From Sympetrum striolatum (Eukaryota; Arthropoda; Insecta; Odonata; Libellulidae): 64,000 nt of DNA. Below are positions 47,256-58,948 of the stretch, piece after piece. The DNA lies in NCBI GenBank assembly GCA_947579665.1, contig OX388350.1:34009393-34073392 (forward strand), read 5' to 3'. The notes beneath the pieces are model-generated. The model was given only the letters and a program-made list of their open reading frames with translations, was not told the origin of the DNA and did not search any database. The translations under genes and the position numbers were made by a program. Numbering within the stretch: position 1 is the first letter of the stretch; every line of letters begins with the position of its first letter.

Positions 47256-48239
47256 GCTTCCTAGTTTTCTCTCACAGCCGCAGGAAGGGGTCGAATTAGC
47301 AATACGCTATTTCTTTTACTCTCGACGAGCATCCCCTCAGTAATAAGAGTAAAAAGTGAAAGTATAGTCTTAAAGTATCAGTAAAGTATAAGGTGCATAA
47401 AAACTGATGAGGTACTACAAAAAAGTATGTGAAGAAGAGCAAGAAAAAGCCTCAGGTGGCCTTGAAAATAACTGCATTTTTAATAAAGGAGGAAGTCTTC
47501 GAAGTACAACCGCTATTGATGGCTTGACGAGTTGTCTCGTAGACTATTTGTCCTCGAACAGATGATTTATCCCGTGGTTATGAAGTTAAGGAATGTGGAT
47601 AAGTTATTGCGAATGGAATATTCCTGATAGTGATCAATGTTTCGAGGAAGCAATGATAAATGGAATGTCATAAGCCATAAGGAGTTGTAAGTGTGAGTGA
47701 TTCACAATGAATCGTTAAACAAACTGCGAAAATTATAAAACACAGCAGACAGATCACAGTTAATGTTTCCGGAGCTTAGAAGGTCACAGATTCCTTTGAG
47801 TGTTTTAGTTTCCCTGAATACTATTTCATATGGACATTTTTCTACTAAGCCCAACATTATAATTATACTATTCTTAAGGCTACTACACTCGACATATCAC
47901 CATTGTATTCCAACCCTCCTCCTTTTTTTATTATTATATTAATCTGCTGATAGGTATACACCAGGTAGCAGAGTCAGAAATAAATAAAATACATCATCAC
48001 CTTTTTCTCCTTGTACTCAAATAAAAATAGAGACATATCCTTTAGTACTGGTTGCACAATTTTTCTTCTATCAAAATTTGTTTTCTAACTAATTAGTTCT
48101 GATTTCATGTAAATTATCCAGTTTAATTCTCAAATTAGGACTTGGATATATCATCCATGTTCTAAAACACTCATCTTTCTGTTCAGTTATTAGCTAGGAA
48201 ATTCGTTTGAACCAAAAACCTAGATGGTTATCTACGAAT
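47256..48239. other. AT-rich DNA, no gene seen
   Basis: No ORF or structured repeat. Confidence 0.55.
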
Positions 48240-48540
48240 AGTTTTTATTGGGGAACGAGGCTTACTATGCCTGATGGGGAATGAGGTAGTTTGCCTAAGA
48301 TTTCATTACTGAGCCAGAAAGCTATGAGTAGCTAAATTTCTCGCAAGTTTAGCACAATGAAACTACGAGTAACACCTAACATGGGAGGTAGCACAATAAA
48401 TTGCTCAGGATTATATATATTTTACTACAGTATCTTTATTACCATCAAAACCATGAAAATTATTAGTCTAAACTAAATGAAAGATACATTTTCTCTATCC
48501 TGTACTAAATGAGGAAATACATATCCCATTAACTAACATA
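48240..48540 (+). repeat. Dispersed repeat family 1, copy 3
   Basis: GAACGAGGCTTACTAT and GGAATGAGGTAGTTTG, then ACTGAGCCAGAAAGC match the copies at 18.35 kb and (minus) 2.5 kb. The far end, TCTCTATCCTGTACTAAATG at 48491-48510, matches 18613-18632. The central part differs from copy 2. Confidence 0.6.
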
Positions 48541-51107
48541 ACGCAGAAGGAACATACTAGCCAAGCCCGATCGCAATAAAATTATTGAGCTATAATAAAT
48601 TATTTTATGTTATACAATCATAATTTACCAATACGATAAAATTGTTGCTACATTTATCAAAAGTAATCTTTTAGGTAAAGATAATTATATTATGTCTATT
48701 GATGATTATTGTTAATATTTCTTCAACAATAATCTGCAGTCTGAATACGAACCAAATACTACGATGTGATGATTCTGTGCCATACAGAATCTTTTTCCAC
48801 AAACTATTAGTTTCCCCTGTTATTAAGAGTTGGCAGTAACCATTTTACAAAAGTAATTTCTAAATGAAAGCACACTTACATTTAAGGTCTTCAAATGCAT
48901 CCGCTAGCTGAGTCCCTCAGCTGATGAATTCGTCAATTCTCGCTCGTTAATCGATTTATTAATGCCTATCTCACCATTACTACTAACAACAAAAACATCT
49001 GGAAAGGCGATTCTTCTCCCCAATCGAATATTTAAATAAGAGCGATACTGCACGCCTGGGGGAATATAAAAAACTCCCTCTTTCACCCACGGATATTAAA
49101 CCTCTTTTCGAAAGCGTTCGTTACTTTCCAGCGATTAAAACGAATCCGTGTAGATGTAATCGACGGAATCAAGCGTATCAATGGCATGTGCCAAGCGGGG
49201 GTTGAAAGGGAACGTGTGGGTAGAAAAGGAAAGGAGTTGGCAGAGAGTTCGAATAAATATAAAAAGAGAGAGGAAGAGGTGGTTGGCATAGCAAAAGGAA
49301 GGTGGGTTTAATCGGGTGAGGGAGGAATACTAAACGTCCCAGCGACTTTTTATCCACCCTCTGGGGTCCTTGTAAACCTGGCCGCGTGCGGGCAAACCAT
49401 TCGCGTGGGCGACCTGATCTACCCTTTCCGTCTTCAAGAGGATAGCGTTGGCGTCGGTGAAAAAGTCAGGCAGTGTGAGCATTTCATTGACGGAGGAAGA
49501 AGTTTAAAAATTTCCTGGAAGACAAAAATTCTGGAAGGATAGTAGAACGTGTGCTTACAAATGTGTGTTAGTATTTTACGCACACAAAAACAGGCACTCA
49601 TGTGTAATGTTAGATAACAACACCAAAAACAAATTGCTTGATGTGTCCAATGCATAGAATAATAACATTGAACTGCTCCAATGATACTTGGTGGAATTTC
49701 ATTATATAAAACATTTTATTGTACCAGAAATCTTGTGCTAAAATAATAAAAACCTGTGCAGGCTGAATTGTACAAATTAAAAAAATATCATTGATTAAAT
49801 ATACAAGAGTTTTGGCGAAAAATTGTTTTGCGCACAGAATAAGTTTTTTTGAAAGAACAACATTCTAAGTTGGTTCAAAGTTTTAACTTCTGTACTAATA
49901 TTGCACCAATTTAGCATATGTGACTTCTAGCTATACGACTACATTCATAACTAAATACATATACATTTTTGTAATTTATGCTCTGCATTGGCAATAAATA
50001 TGGAAGGAAACTCGCATAGACTCGGAAACATTTATAAATGCAATACCATGGCTCACTTAAACAAAAGATCATTCAGATGTTCCAAGCTAAAGACTAGATT
50101 GCCAACCATATTTTTTGACTTTATTTCTTAAAAGAAACGTAGATGAAAAGCTATTCAATGGACTCCAATCTTCTAATAAATGATGGATAAAATGTTTTTA
50201 GAGACAAGGTGTGATGACCAGAGAGTGCAAGTACACTCGAAGTAAGTATATCGAAGGCCATAAAATTTTTCTAGAGGAGAAATATTAGGTAAACAAAGAA
50301 GACCGCCACCGGTTTACGCAAACATTTCGTCTGACATCTGCGGAAATTGTGTTTAACCCCGTCAGCAAGAAATGGAAACAGCTGATATGTATGTCAATGA
50401 TACAGAGAGGAGATGTCATCGGGCTGACTGCAAGAGTACACCACATGAAAGTGGTGCGTCAAGTAGAGTAATTAATTACAAGCCGTCGAATGAACAGCAA
50501 TGTAAGTATTTCCGATATTCTACGATGTATCAATAGATAAATTATTATTTGATGTGAACAATTCGTAAATATTTATACTAAATTTCTTGACATAGAAGAA
50601 ATTGTCACCTCAACCTTTCTTTATTGGCTTCATCATTAACGAAAGCAATCATTAGCGATGACTTCATGATAATTGGTAATTGATTGAAAAATTAATATGA
50701 GTTAGGTTAGAGAAAAGTCGTACATAAATTGTTATCGAGCTCGTGAAAGGGAGATTTGTTGTTTCTTGCACAGTCTTCTTTTAAGTTACTCCGATTTCAT
50801 GCAAGTATATTAGGGATGTGACTTTTATGTTTGCTCGTCTTTCGTTCTTTTTATCTCTTTAACCTTGCGATTTAACTGAAATAAGATGCGGCATTAACGT
50901 TATTCACCCTTTTCAAAAGTTTGATCACGGAAATGTAGTTACTTTTAATTTAGCTGTTCACTTTCCAATAAAATTCAACGGATTATAACACATATAAACA
51001 AAATAAAAAAGTATTCAATCTCTTTGGCTTTCACTAGGTGGAACTTCATCTTAAACATATAAGATAAAATAAAGTATTGCTTTATGACGGAAACTTTAGA
51101 AAAGCAC
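48541..51107. other. No gene seen; GC-richer block at 48900-49450
   Basis: Minus ORFs of 60, 68 and 73 aa (48904-49086, 49083-49289, 49434-49655) are unrecognised. CACCACATGAAAGTGGTG near 50439 is a short hairpin. Confidence 0.45.
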
Positions 51108-51195
51108 ACGAACGGTTTCGAAGCTACAACGTCATCTTCAGGTATCAGACATCTGAAGAAGAAGCGTCGAAACCTGTCGCGTGGTTTAGAAAGTC
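51108..51195. repeat. Imperfect palindrome: two GATG/GAAACC motifs head to head
   Basis: On the minus strand CTGAAGATGACGTT, GCTTCGAAACCGTTCGTG; on the plus strand, starting 10 bp away, CTGAAGAAGAAGCGTCGAAA, CCTGTCGCGTGG. Each half is followed by a TT(T)TCTAAAG or TTTAGAAAG string. The halves are inverted copies, so the whole can fold on itself. Confidence 0.65.
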
Positions 51196-52996
51196 TGCGG
51201 GATGAATTAATAGTTTATGTTATCTCATTTATTTAAAATAATAAAGACTGCTAAAGGAATTAAATGGAAGAGGGAATAAAACTTGCTCGTAAATATGCTA
51301 ATTAATGGTACAGAGGATGACTTACTCCATTTCTCTCCTTTCGCGCTCTCAAAGTCTATCAGCGAGGCTATCGATCCTTACCTTGAAGTAGGAAGCTTAG
51401 AACTAAATTAGGAACTAAGGACTTTGTGACAGCATATAATTGCGCGGGAATTTAAATAAATGAGCTGAGTTAGCAAAGTCGGCAATTGTCACGTCTAGAA
51501 ACTTAAAGTGGAAAACAGCGACTCGGATTTTATGGAAAGATTATTTCTAGAGACCCATTTAGTTGGAAAACGCAATGAAAATGCACTTTTCCTAGATGTT
51601 TAAAGCCCGATAACTTTCGACACCAGTCGTTAAACCCGATTCCTGCGTTCGATTGCGATTCGAGCATTGGCAATCGAGAGATAAAGCATGAGCTGCTTCA
51701 GCTGCGAACCTTTAATCTGCTCGAGTGATGAAACTATAGCATGAAGCGGGTAAAAGTATTTCCACACCGGCCGATTAGTCGTTGCCACATTCCATTATTT
51801 TAAGTCCTCTAACATGCCTTTCCGAGATCTTTGAATCAAGTTCTAATCTATATCCTAGATATATCAAAGAGATATATTCCACTGCACTTAGTTCTCAAAC
51901 GTTCGTTTATAACAGAGGCGAAAGGAAAGGTTTCCCATGGGTAACTTAAATTAACATCAACCTCTTAAACTTAATACTTAATGCCCTATTTGGGAGGACA
52001 AGGAAAGCATCGCATTAGCATGCACAGCAAATGTGTTGCAAAGCGTATTATATTGGTAAGGACTCACCCCCAGTTTGGTATTCTTACATATTATTAAGAA
52101 TAATCATCACTGTTTTAACTCTAGCAGTGAGTAGCCAGGAGGGTTAATTTTTCCCCTGACCTCAGAATAAGCTACAGGTTGTAACAAGAATTTCGTAATC
52201 CGTATCGAATGGCTAATTTATACCTTACGGGAAAAAACTAAAGCAAAATATATGGTTAGCTTATATAATGAGCTAAGGAGAACGATTTAACGCAATGACC
52301 GTATATGTCCTGCCCAATGCTATCTCAATATCTCAACGAATTTCTCTGTTCTTACCTACATAGATATGGCAACGGTGAATAAATTGTCTTAAAAACGGGA
52401 TCTAAAGTTAGTAAACGATCATTTAATTTCTTACTACATATAGAGGTTTACTCTGAAACCGTAGGCGTTATTTCAGTCAACTGGAACCCATAAAAGTCTA
52501 GGTATTTGTCCCATTGAAATGTTAATTATCTTTATTAAGAATATTTGTGAATTTTATTTCTAGTTTTTTTAAGGTGTTGTTAAGCATTCACAATATTCGT
52601 CCAATTCGTAATTTGTTGCGGTATAATGTTGTAAAACGTTATAAAATATTTTATAAGCTATGCTCTCAATGGATTTAATTTAAAGTATGAAGTGATGCTA
52701 TGCAAGAGAATGTTAAAAATAAGAGAAATAATGGGATGCTAAAATAATACATCACATCAGCAACCTGAAGAATGATATGCGTTGCTCATGAGCTGCACGT
52801 ACAGACCGCATCATAAATCTGTCTAGACAAGCACGTTGTAACTTTTCTCACTCACTTTTGGGAGCTTATCTACCTCTCTTGATCTCCCTTTGCATTCACC
52901 CAAATTCAACGTGGAAAAATCTGGATCACTTCACTTTCAAAGCATACTTTCTGTATAAAATTCACAGATTCAGGCGATACATTGTGGAAATCCATT
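51196..52996. other. No gene seen
   Basis: AT-rich, with a slightly GC-richer part at 51600-51800. No ORF above 64 aa. Confidence 0.5.
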
Positions 52997-53138
52997 ATGA
53001 GAAACGAAGGAAGGAGAAGAGGTACTTTTTCCACAGGGTTTTATTCATCTAGGAGATGACGATCAATCGTCGAAACCGGTCGTGTTCTCAATAAAACCCT
53101 GTGGAAAAAGTACCTCTTCTCCTTCCTTCATTTCTCAT
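52997..53138. repeat. 49-bp-arm inverted repeat enclosing a GATGACG/CGTCGAAACCGG motif
   Basis: The arms at 52997-53045 and 53090-53138 are reverse complements at 48 of 49 positions (they run from ATGAGAAA through GGTACTTTTTCCACAGGG to TTTTATT). The 44-bp spacer contains GGAGATGACGATCAATCGTC, then GAAACCGGTCGTG, which matches one half of the palindrome at 51.1 kb. Near-identity of the arms implies recent inversion-duplication or gene conversion. Confidence 0.9.
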
Positions 53139-53186
53139 ACCTTCTGTAAGTTTCACAAAGCTTAATCAATTTCCACGCTCACGACA

Positions 53187-53545
53187 ATATAAAGAGCATT
53201 AAAAAAATAATATTACTGTAAATAATTAGGTTCACTCATTTTTACATTTTATCTCAGCATGGGCTTACACACTATTTGTGTATTGCTGGAAATGTTGTGT
53301 AAAAGTGTTTGAATACCTTCTTCCTAACTCTAATACTTTCTTACTATAATTTGTTATGTAACCACATTTCAAAGCAGAATATTTTACACAATTGAGCATA
53401 AAAATAGAGTAATGTTACTGTAAATAATCAACTTCACTGAATTCAACATTTTACCTTAGCTATGCAAACAAAGTATTAATGGGATTATAACAAATGTAGT
53501 GTATAGGTGCTTGAATGCCTTCCTCACAGCTAGGATACTTCCTCA
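53187..53545. repeat. Two-copy tandem duplication, period about 202 bp
   Basis: Unit 1 landmarks (TTACTGTAAATAAT at 53213, TTTACATTTTATCTCAGC, TTGAATACCTTCTTCC, AATACTTTCTTAC) recur in unit 2 at 53415 and after (TTACTGTAAATAAT, TCAACATTTTACCTTAGC, TTGAATGCCTTCCTC, GATACTTCCTCAC). Identity is moderate. It begins just beyond the inverted repeat at 53.1 kb. Confidence 0.8.
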
Positions 53546-54620
53546 CTAACCTAAATCGCTTCAAGAGTATTTACTCCAAGAATACTCGCTCAGTTCCTTA
53601 AGAGCCCAACTATTAAGCAAGCGAAATGCTTTCACACAGTACCGCAAATATGTCTCTAATTGTGACCATTACAAAATTTCTTAACCGAGAAGAAGAGTGT
53701 TGTATTTACTCGATGAACATTCCTGTCACTGGAGATTCCTGAATAAATTAACATATCTCAAACGTCCAAGCGTCCGTTAGCATTTCAGCGTAGACTTTTG
53801 TATGTATGCACATCGTAAATTCATTTGAGAATACGCTTGAACAAACAAAAATATGCATGAAGTTTGCTTGCGGGAGATTCAGAATAGAGTTGAAAATGCT
53901 ATCCGGAGGTATGTATACGCAAAAAAAGTGTAATATTTCTCGGGCTTATCTCCATATTTGTGACTAGATTTAAATTTAAATGACTGCTCGGAGCCTCGAA
54001 CGGCCTTTCGGCGACTATCTGCCCCTTTCCCAACGCGGCATCTCCACTTTAAGCTAAGGATTGTGTATACTTCTTTAAAGTTGCTGATTAAACGTGAAAA
54101 TATAATGGAAACTTTTCTTATTTATTTAAATTGGCGATTCATTACGAGTTAAATCGAGGTATTTCGATGTCGGATAGTTTAAATATGATCAAATGTAAAT
54201 TCATGTGTGGCATAATGATTTCACATACGGCCTTAAGATACAGAATGATTCCATTCCAGAGATTTGGGCTCACCCAATATTTTGTTTCCCTAATGTAATT
54301 AGATTCTTAAATATTTCTTCAAGGAGAGATTTAAGTCACCTTAGTGATATAAATGTGACATTAAGTGGCATGATACTAGAATAAATAATAATATTGAAAC
54401 AACATTTCCCTTCCAGAATTTTGCGGTCAAATTAAGCTACAGAATGAAAATCAGTTGCAATTCGGAAAAAGAGATAATAGGTACTTTTACATATTTCTGA
54501 CGGAAATATATAAAAATCCTATGGATTATCGAACGTAAATTTCGTAGTTTTTCATGGAATTTGCTATAATTGAAGAAATTGACTAAATACAATTGCAAAA
54601 AATGTTAAATTAGATAAAGA
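53546..54620. other. AT-rich DNA, no gene seen
   Basis: No ORF listed and no matching repeats. Confidence 0.55.
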
Positions 54621-55005
54621 GTTGGGTAAGTCACCAAGAAACGAAAGTAAGGTCAATGAGAAATGAATAGAACTTACCGAAAAGTAGAACAATTGTGTAC
54701 ACGTACTATAACTTCGTCTTGATTAAGTAGGTCCGCTTTTTCTCTGCGAAATGTGATGTGTTGTTGTCAGAGTTGAAAGTTAAATAAGACTTTTTAAGGC
54801 TAAAGGTGTTAGATGATATAAAGGGTAGTATAAGTTACCAAGAGAATAAAGAAAAGGAAATGAGTAGGGAATGTCAGTGCAAGAGATCTTAATGAAAAGT
54901 AGAACAATCTCACCAGTACTGCTTTGTCTTGATTGATCACGGGCCTATTTTTGCCCTGTCATGAGAGTCGGGATTGAAAATATGACTTTTTCCAAATGTT
55001 ACTTT
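54621..55005. repeat. Two-copy tandem duplication, period about 215 bp
   Basis: AAAAGTAGAACAAT at 54680 recurs at 54895. Around it TAAGT(C/T)ACCAAGA, TTCGTCTTGATTAA / TTTGTCTTGATTGA, and GACTTTTT recur in order. Moderate identity. Confidence 0.75.
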
Positions 55006-55570
55006 CGCACGCCGTTGAATAAGACGCCCACGTAGAGAAAGCTCAGTGACAGAAGCACGACTGGAGAAGTGAATTGAAAATGGAATGGGACCTGCGATAC
55101 ACGACATCGTCTCTTGCGTAATGGTTTACTTAGGACGGATTAAAAGAGCGAATGTAAAGCAGTTTCTTTTTAAATATTACGGTGATTTCTCTCCGCCCGT
55201 CGTTGGAAAGTTTTCAGGCGCATCGTAGGCGGAGAGAGTCCCGGAGATCTGCGAAAGTGTAGCGTGCGAACAATGCGACGGCATTTTCCCGCATGAATTT
55301 CACCTGACAGCATAACTTGTCCTTGCGCAATCAGCATAAACACGGTGAGAATGCGTTGAGCTAGAGGGACGCTGGATGAGAGAGAGACGGAAAAAAATAT
55401 ACAGGGTCGGGTATTAGGGTAAGCGTAGAGTAACGAAGAAAGATGTTTGCTTCTGGAGTGCCCGAAGATGAGAACACTGTATTCCATACCTTTTTCCCCC
55501 TTGAGCAAAGACATAATACCTAATTAAATTAAGCAGTATGCATCAGCAGTATGGAGATTTGCTGCCTTTA
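55006..55570. other. GC-richer patch with a 114-aa minus ORF, not recognised
   Basis: The minus ORF at 55170-55514 (starts MSLLKGEKGMEYSVLIFGHS) has no family I know and sits in CpG-richer DNA. There is no supporting donor or poly(A) site. Confidence 0.25.
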
Positions 55571-55679
55571 TTTAAAAGTGCTTCGACAGCCTAGGTCATT
55601 TCGCACATGAGATCCTACAGGGAATAGAACCTGAGACCGCTTGCGCCAAAGTCGAACGGATTGCTCACTAGGCTATCCA
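55571..55679 (-). mobile_element. tRNA-derived SINE, copy E
   Basis: The minus strand: GGATAGCCTAGTGAGCAATC, CGTTCGACTTTGGCGCAAGC, B-box-like AGGTTCTATTCCC, then ATGTGCGAAATGACCTAGGC, TGTCGAAGCACTTTTAAATA. It is full-length in layout but shows no target-site duplication that I can find. Confidence 0.8.
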
Positions 55680-56210
55680 CAATGAATATTCATAGATAAT
55701 ATAGCACTACGGGACACATATATATGTAGAGAAACGTTTATAAGTAGTCACCATTCGGTAAGATTACGTGTCTTGATATTCCATATGCAACGCCTTTTCT
55801 TTTGTTGATTGGTAATTTATCCGACCATATCTATCATTGACATCTTTTGCTTTTATAAACCCCTCTGATTTTTTCTTTAGGTTTTACCGTAAATTAATTT
55901 CGTCGTCAGTAAAGGGAGAAAGACAGTATTAAAGTTTATCATCAAAAAGTGCTGGGGGAATCTCAGAAATCCAAGAAATTCAAATAATTTGAAAATACAA
56001 ATAAGCAGAAGCTGCACCAGTTATAACACAAGCCACGAGATCCTACGATGAGTGCTACAGAGTCTGAGAAACTGAAGAGTTGACTATGTACAGATAAAAG
56101 AAAAGAGTGAACATGGAACGAGTGTTTATGAACGCGATTCGGATCATATAAAATAGTAAATCTGAATGTAAATCTCTACTTCAAATCAGAATCCTCTCAG
56201 AATGACTCTA
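55680..56210. other. AT-rich DNA, no gene seen
   Basis: Nothing recognisable. Confidence 0.55.
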
Positions 56211-56214
56211 CGAC

Positions 56215-56345
56215 ACTTCCCTTAGAATTCCATAAGGAGAGACCTTATTCAGAGCCATTATTCTGCAACATTCATACCTCAGTAGCTCTCATATCATCAC
56301 AACCAGGAATTAAACAGTAACTAAAACAGACCTAAGACATTTATT
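56215..56345 (+). repeat. Dispersed repeat family 1, copy 4
   Basis: It starts AGAATTCCATAAGGAGAGAC and continues with TATT(C/A)TGCAACAT, CATACCTCA(G/A)TAGCT, ATCATCACA(A/G)CCA and GACATTTATTC. It follows 18490-18605 in order. Only the 3' half of the family is present. Confidence 0.6.
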
Positions 56346-56513
56346 CATTCCAGGTTACGCCTCTCGGCTTCATCTTTACGAACTCATCCTTGGTCTTCCG
56401 GCATTTATTCTACCCAAAGACATATACTACAAAGCCTCCTTAGGCAATGTTTCCCTTGGAATTTTTTTACCCTTATTTTTGTAATATAATATTTTACCGG
56501 ATGTAGGGTGAAC

Positions 56514-56666
56514 ACCTAGCTCCTAGTAGTAGTAGTATTGTTAAAAGTGCTTCGACAGCTTAGGTCATTTCGCACATTGGCTCCCACCGGGAATCGAACC
56601 CGGGACCGCTTTCACCAAAGGCAAACGCGATGTCCACATGACTAACCGGGAGCCTACCTAGCTCCT
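56514..56666 (-). mobile_element. tRNA-derived SINE, copy F, intact with 11-bp target-site duplication
   Basis: The perfect direct repeat ACCTAGCTCCT at 56514-56524 and 56656-56666 flanks the element (56525-56655). On the minus strand the head at 56654-56579 is 76 nt with a perfect 7-bp acceptor stem (GGCTCCC/GGGAGCC), an A-box-like GGTTAGTCATGTGG and a near-consensus B box GGTTCGATTCC in a T stem CCGGG/CCCGG. The tail module AATGTGCGAAATGACCTAAG, CTGTCGAAGCACTTTTAACA leads into (ACT)n. It is the best-preserved of the copies, hence probably youngest. The head could pass as a tRNA, but the anticodon arm is poor and the tail and duplication show retroposition. Confidence 0.92.
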
Positions 56667-56879
56667 TTCTTTTAGATGCATTTCTCAATATGTATACCCT
56701 TTGACAGCACGAATAAATATCATTTTAGATGACTCCGTCTTATTCACTTTGTTCTGCTGTCCTATATTCTGAGCCATTGAACAATGAAAGATAGATTATA
56801 TTAATCCTTTTCCAAATTAAATATTCCATCGAACCAAATGTAGTAATATGAACAGGGGTAAACATATAGTTAGTCTAAT
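56667..56879. other. AT-rich spacer
   Basis: No feature seen. Confidence 0.6.
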
Positions 56880-57390
56880 CATAAAATGAAATCGAGGGGA
56901 TTTGGCGTTGTTATGAAGATACTCGATGCTCGTATGGCATACTTTTGCAGAAAATCCGGCGAGAAATAAAACCTCGCAAAACACGACCTCTTCTCGTCGG
57001 AAAGGTCCCAAAACTTGGGAGTTTCCTCATTACGAGGGAACGCCTCGGCCCCGACTCGTTTTAAAGCCAATAATTCAGACGGAAAAACCCCGCGAGATGG
57101 GGCGGGTCTTCGGCGGGGAGAATCGAAAGCCGTTCGGAGCATATGGTGCACAATCGGAGGATTCCACGCAAACGCACCGATTTCCGCGAAATTGCTTTCC
57201 CCGCATTTTGGCGACGACTGAGTGAACAATGCCCTAGCGTTTCATTGGCGGTAAAAACGCTCTCAAGTCCCGGGAAAAATGCCCAAAACGAGAGGTTTGC
57301 TTGCCAAAAGGTTGGGGAAACGGAGAAGAAATGTTATGTGACCTTGTCATCTCTTTCGCGCGCAGAATTAATGCGATTATGAATCGCGAT
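56880..57390. other. GC/CpG-rich patch, ORFs in several frames
   Basis: CpG is very frequent (for example GGCGGGTCTTCGGCGGGG near 57101). Plus ORFs of 99, 68 and 79 aa and minus ORFs of 116 and 64 aa overlap. None is recognisable. It is among the clearest CpG-island-like blocks in the window and ends abruptly in AT-rich DNA at about 57390. Confidence 0.45.
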
Positions 57391-57516
57391 ATATTACGGG
57401 TTTATTTTGTTCACAAAATTTAATTTCTGGAGCGTTCTTATCACCGGATGACCTGATTTCGAATGAGCGAAACAAGTTCAAAAAAATGATCAAACTGAAA
57501 TTTTGGTCGGTTGAGA

Positions 57517-57882
57517 TTACCGTATATACTCGTGTACAAGCCTTGTTTTTTAGAACATTTTTTATACCGAGAAAGCCCCCTCGACTTATACTCTGGGCCC
57601 CACTTACAGTTCTCTGGTGGAAAACGTCTGCCGTAGTCAGAAAACACGGCTTGTAAATTCCTCACCTGCTCAATTAACAATTCTTTGTCAATTTTCTTCG
57701 CAATCGCGTGCTTTCCGTAATAATAGTAATTTTACCGGTATCTATTTTAATTTTGAAATTTACCGGTAGCTTTTCCCATCCTAGGCTTATATTCTATTCA
57801 CTTAGTTATCCTAGTTCTTTTGTGATAAAATTAGATTAAGTGAGTCGGCTTTGGTCTGCATATACTCGATTATATCCGGTAA
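57517..57882. mobile_element. MITE-like element with TTACCG ends, copy 2 (366 bp)
   Basis: The left end TTACCGTATATACTCGTGTA (57517-57536) matches the complemented right end TTACCGGATATAATCGAGTA with a few differences. The interior contains CGACTTATACTC and GGCTTGTAAA words and two TTTACCGGTA motifs (57732, 57768). No ORF in the interior is recognised. It is similar in size and termini to the element at 30.1 kb but not a close copy. Confidence 0.65.
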
Positions 57883-58768
57883 ATAAAGACCGTGATTGAA
57901 TAACATCCATATAATGTGGCACTAGAATTGAATACGTGGTTGTAAAAATTCCATAAAATCCCACATGAGCAGGTTTAAGCTATTCAAATCAAGTGAGAAA
58001 GCGAGCAGGAAGCGTAAGATATTAACCGTAAAGTGGTTAAACAACTTTGCATGACGAAGTAATCTACGGACGTCACAAAAATATTTCCTCGTAAGTTGGA
58101 AGGAAAACTAAATACGAGAAAAGCCAGCTCGAGCCGGAAATGTGCTAACGAATGTCACAGGGAGTCATAAGAATTTTCAAACATTAAGAAATTAAATTAA
58201 AACCAAATGGCGTCAACTTAATGCTTAAACATGAAAACCGTTATGGTATTGGTTTAAAATTTACTGGTCTCCGTGCTATAAGAAAGGTCACGCATGTTCA
58301 ATTATCGCATTAGTTGAGAAGTTAACTTCTGTATTCCTCGCTCAAATATTTTACCTAGAAATTGAGATATCTTAGTCTGTGAATGTAAACTTGCATTTTT
58401 ATTTTAGCCCTTCTAATTAGGCAGTGGGAAATATATATCTGAACTTCCTTTTACATGGGCCTAAATTATTGGGTAATCCCTGACGAAAAATCATGTTAAA
58501 CTAACACTTCAAATTTAATTGTATTTTTACTGAAATAGATTTCTCCGTAGGAAACGGCCACCTTTTGTCTTGGGAGAACAACTTTTGTAAGTTCCACAAT
58601 AAATAAAGTGCAACATTGTAAAATCCACTATAATTGTAGAGTTTTCAAAGTCGCTCTTCTTCCTTGATGACTGTTTTCCACGAATTAAAGCTCGAGTGTA
58701 TAAACTTTTCGTGACTTTTAAACTACTTCACAATGATACCAATGAAAATGTTAACCAATCTCTTTTTT
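57883..58768. other. AT-rich DNA, no gene seen
   Basis: No ORF or repeat was identified. Confidence 0.55.
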
Positions 58769-58890
58769 ACTTTCTCCATATACGAAGTATAGAGAAAGTA
58801 TTGTTTTCATGAAAAAATTCGACTTCGAGATTTCAACGGAAATACATGTTTTGGGGCCCCTAGAACACGTTTTGACTATTTTCGGAATGA

Positions 58891-58897
58891 TGTCTGT

Positions 58898-58948
<51 letters not shown>

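Noticed and set aside
56579..56654. A functional tRNA gene
   Set aside because: The acceptor stem and T arm are perfect, but the anticodon arm does not form a clean 5-bp stem with a 7-base loop, and the sequence is embedded in a SINE with a tail and target-site duplication.
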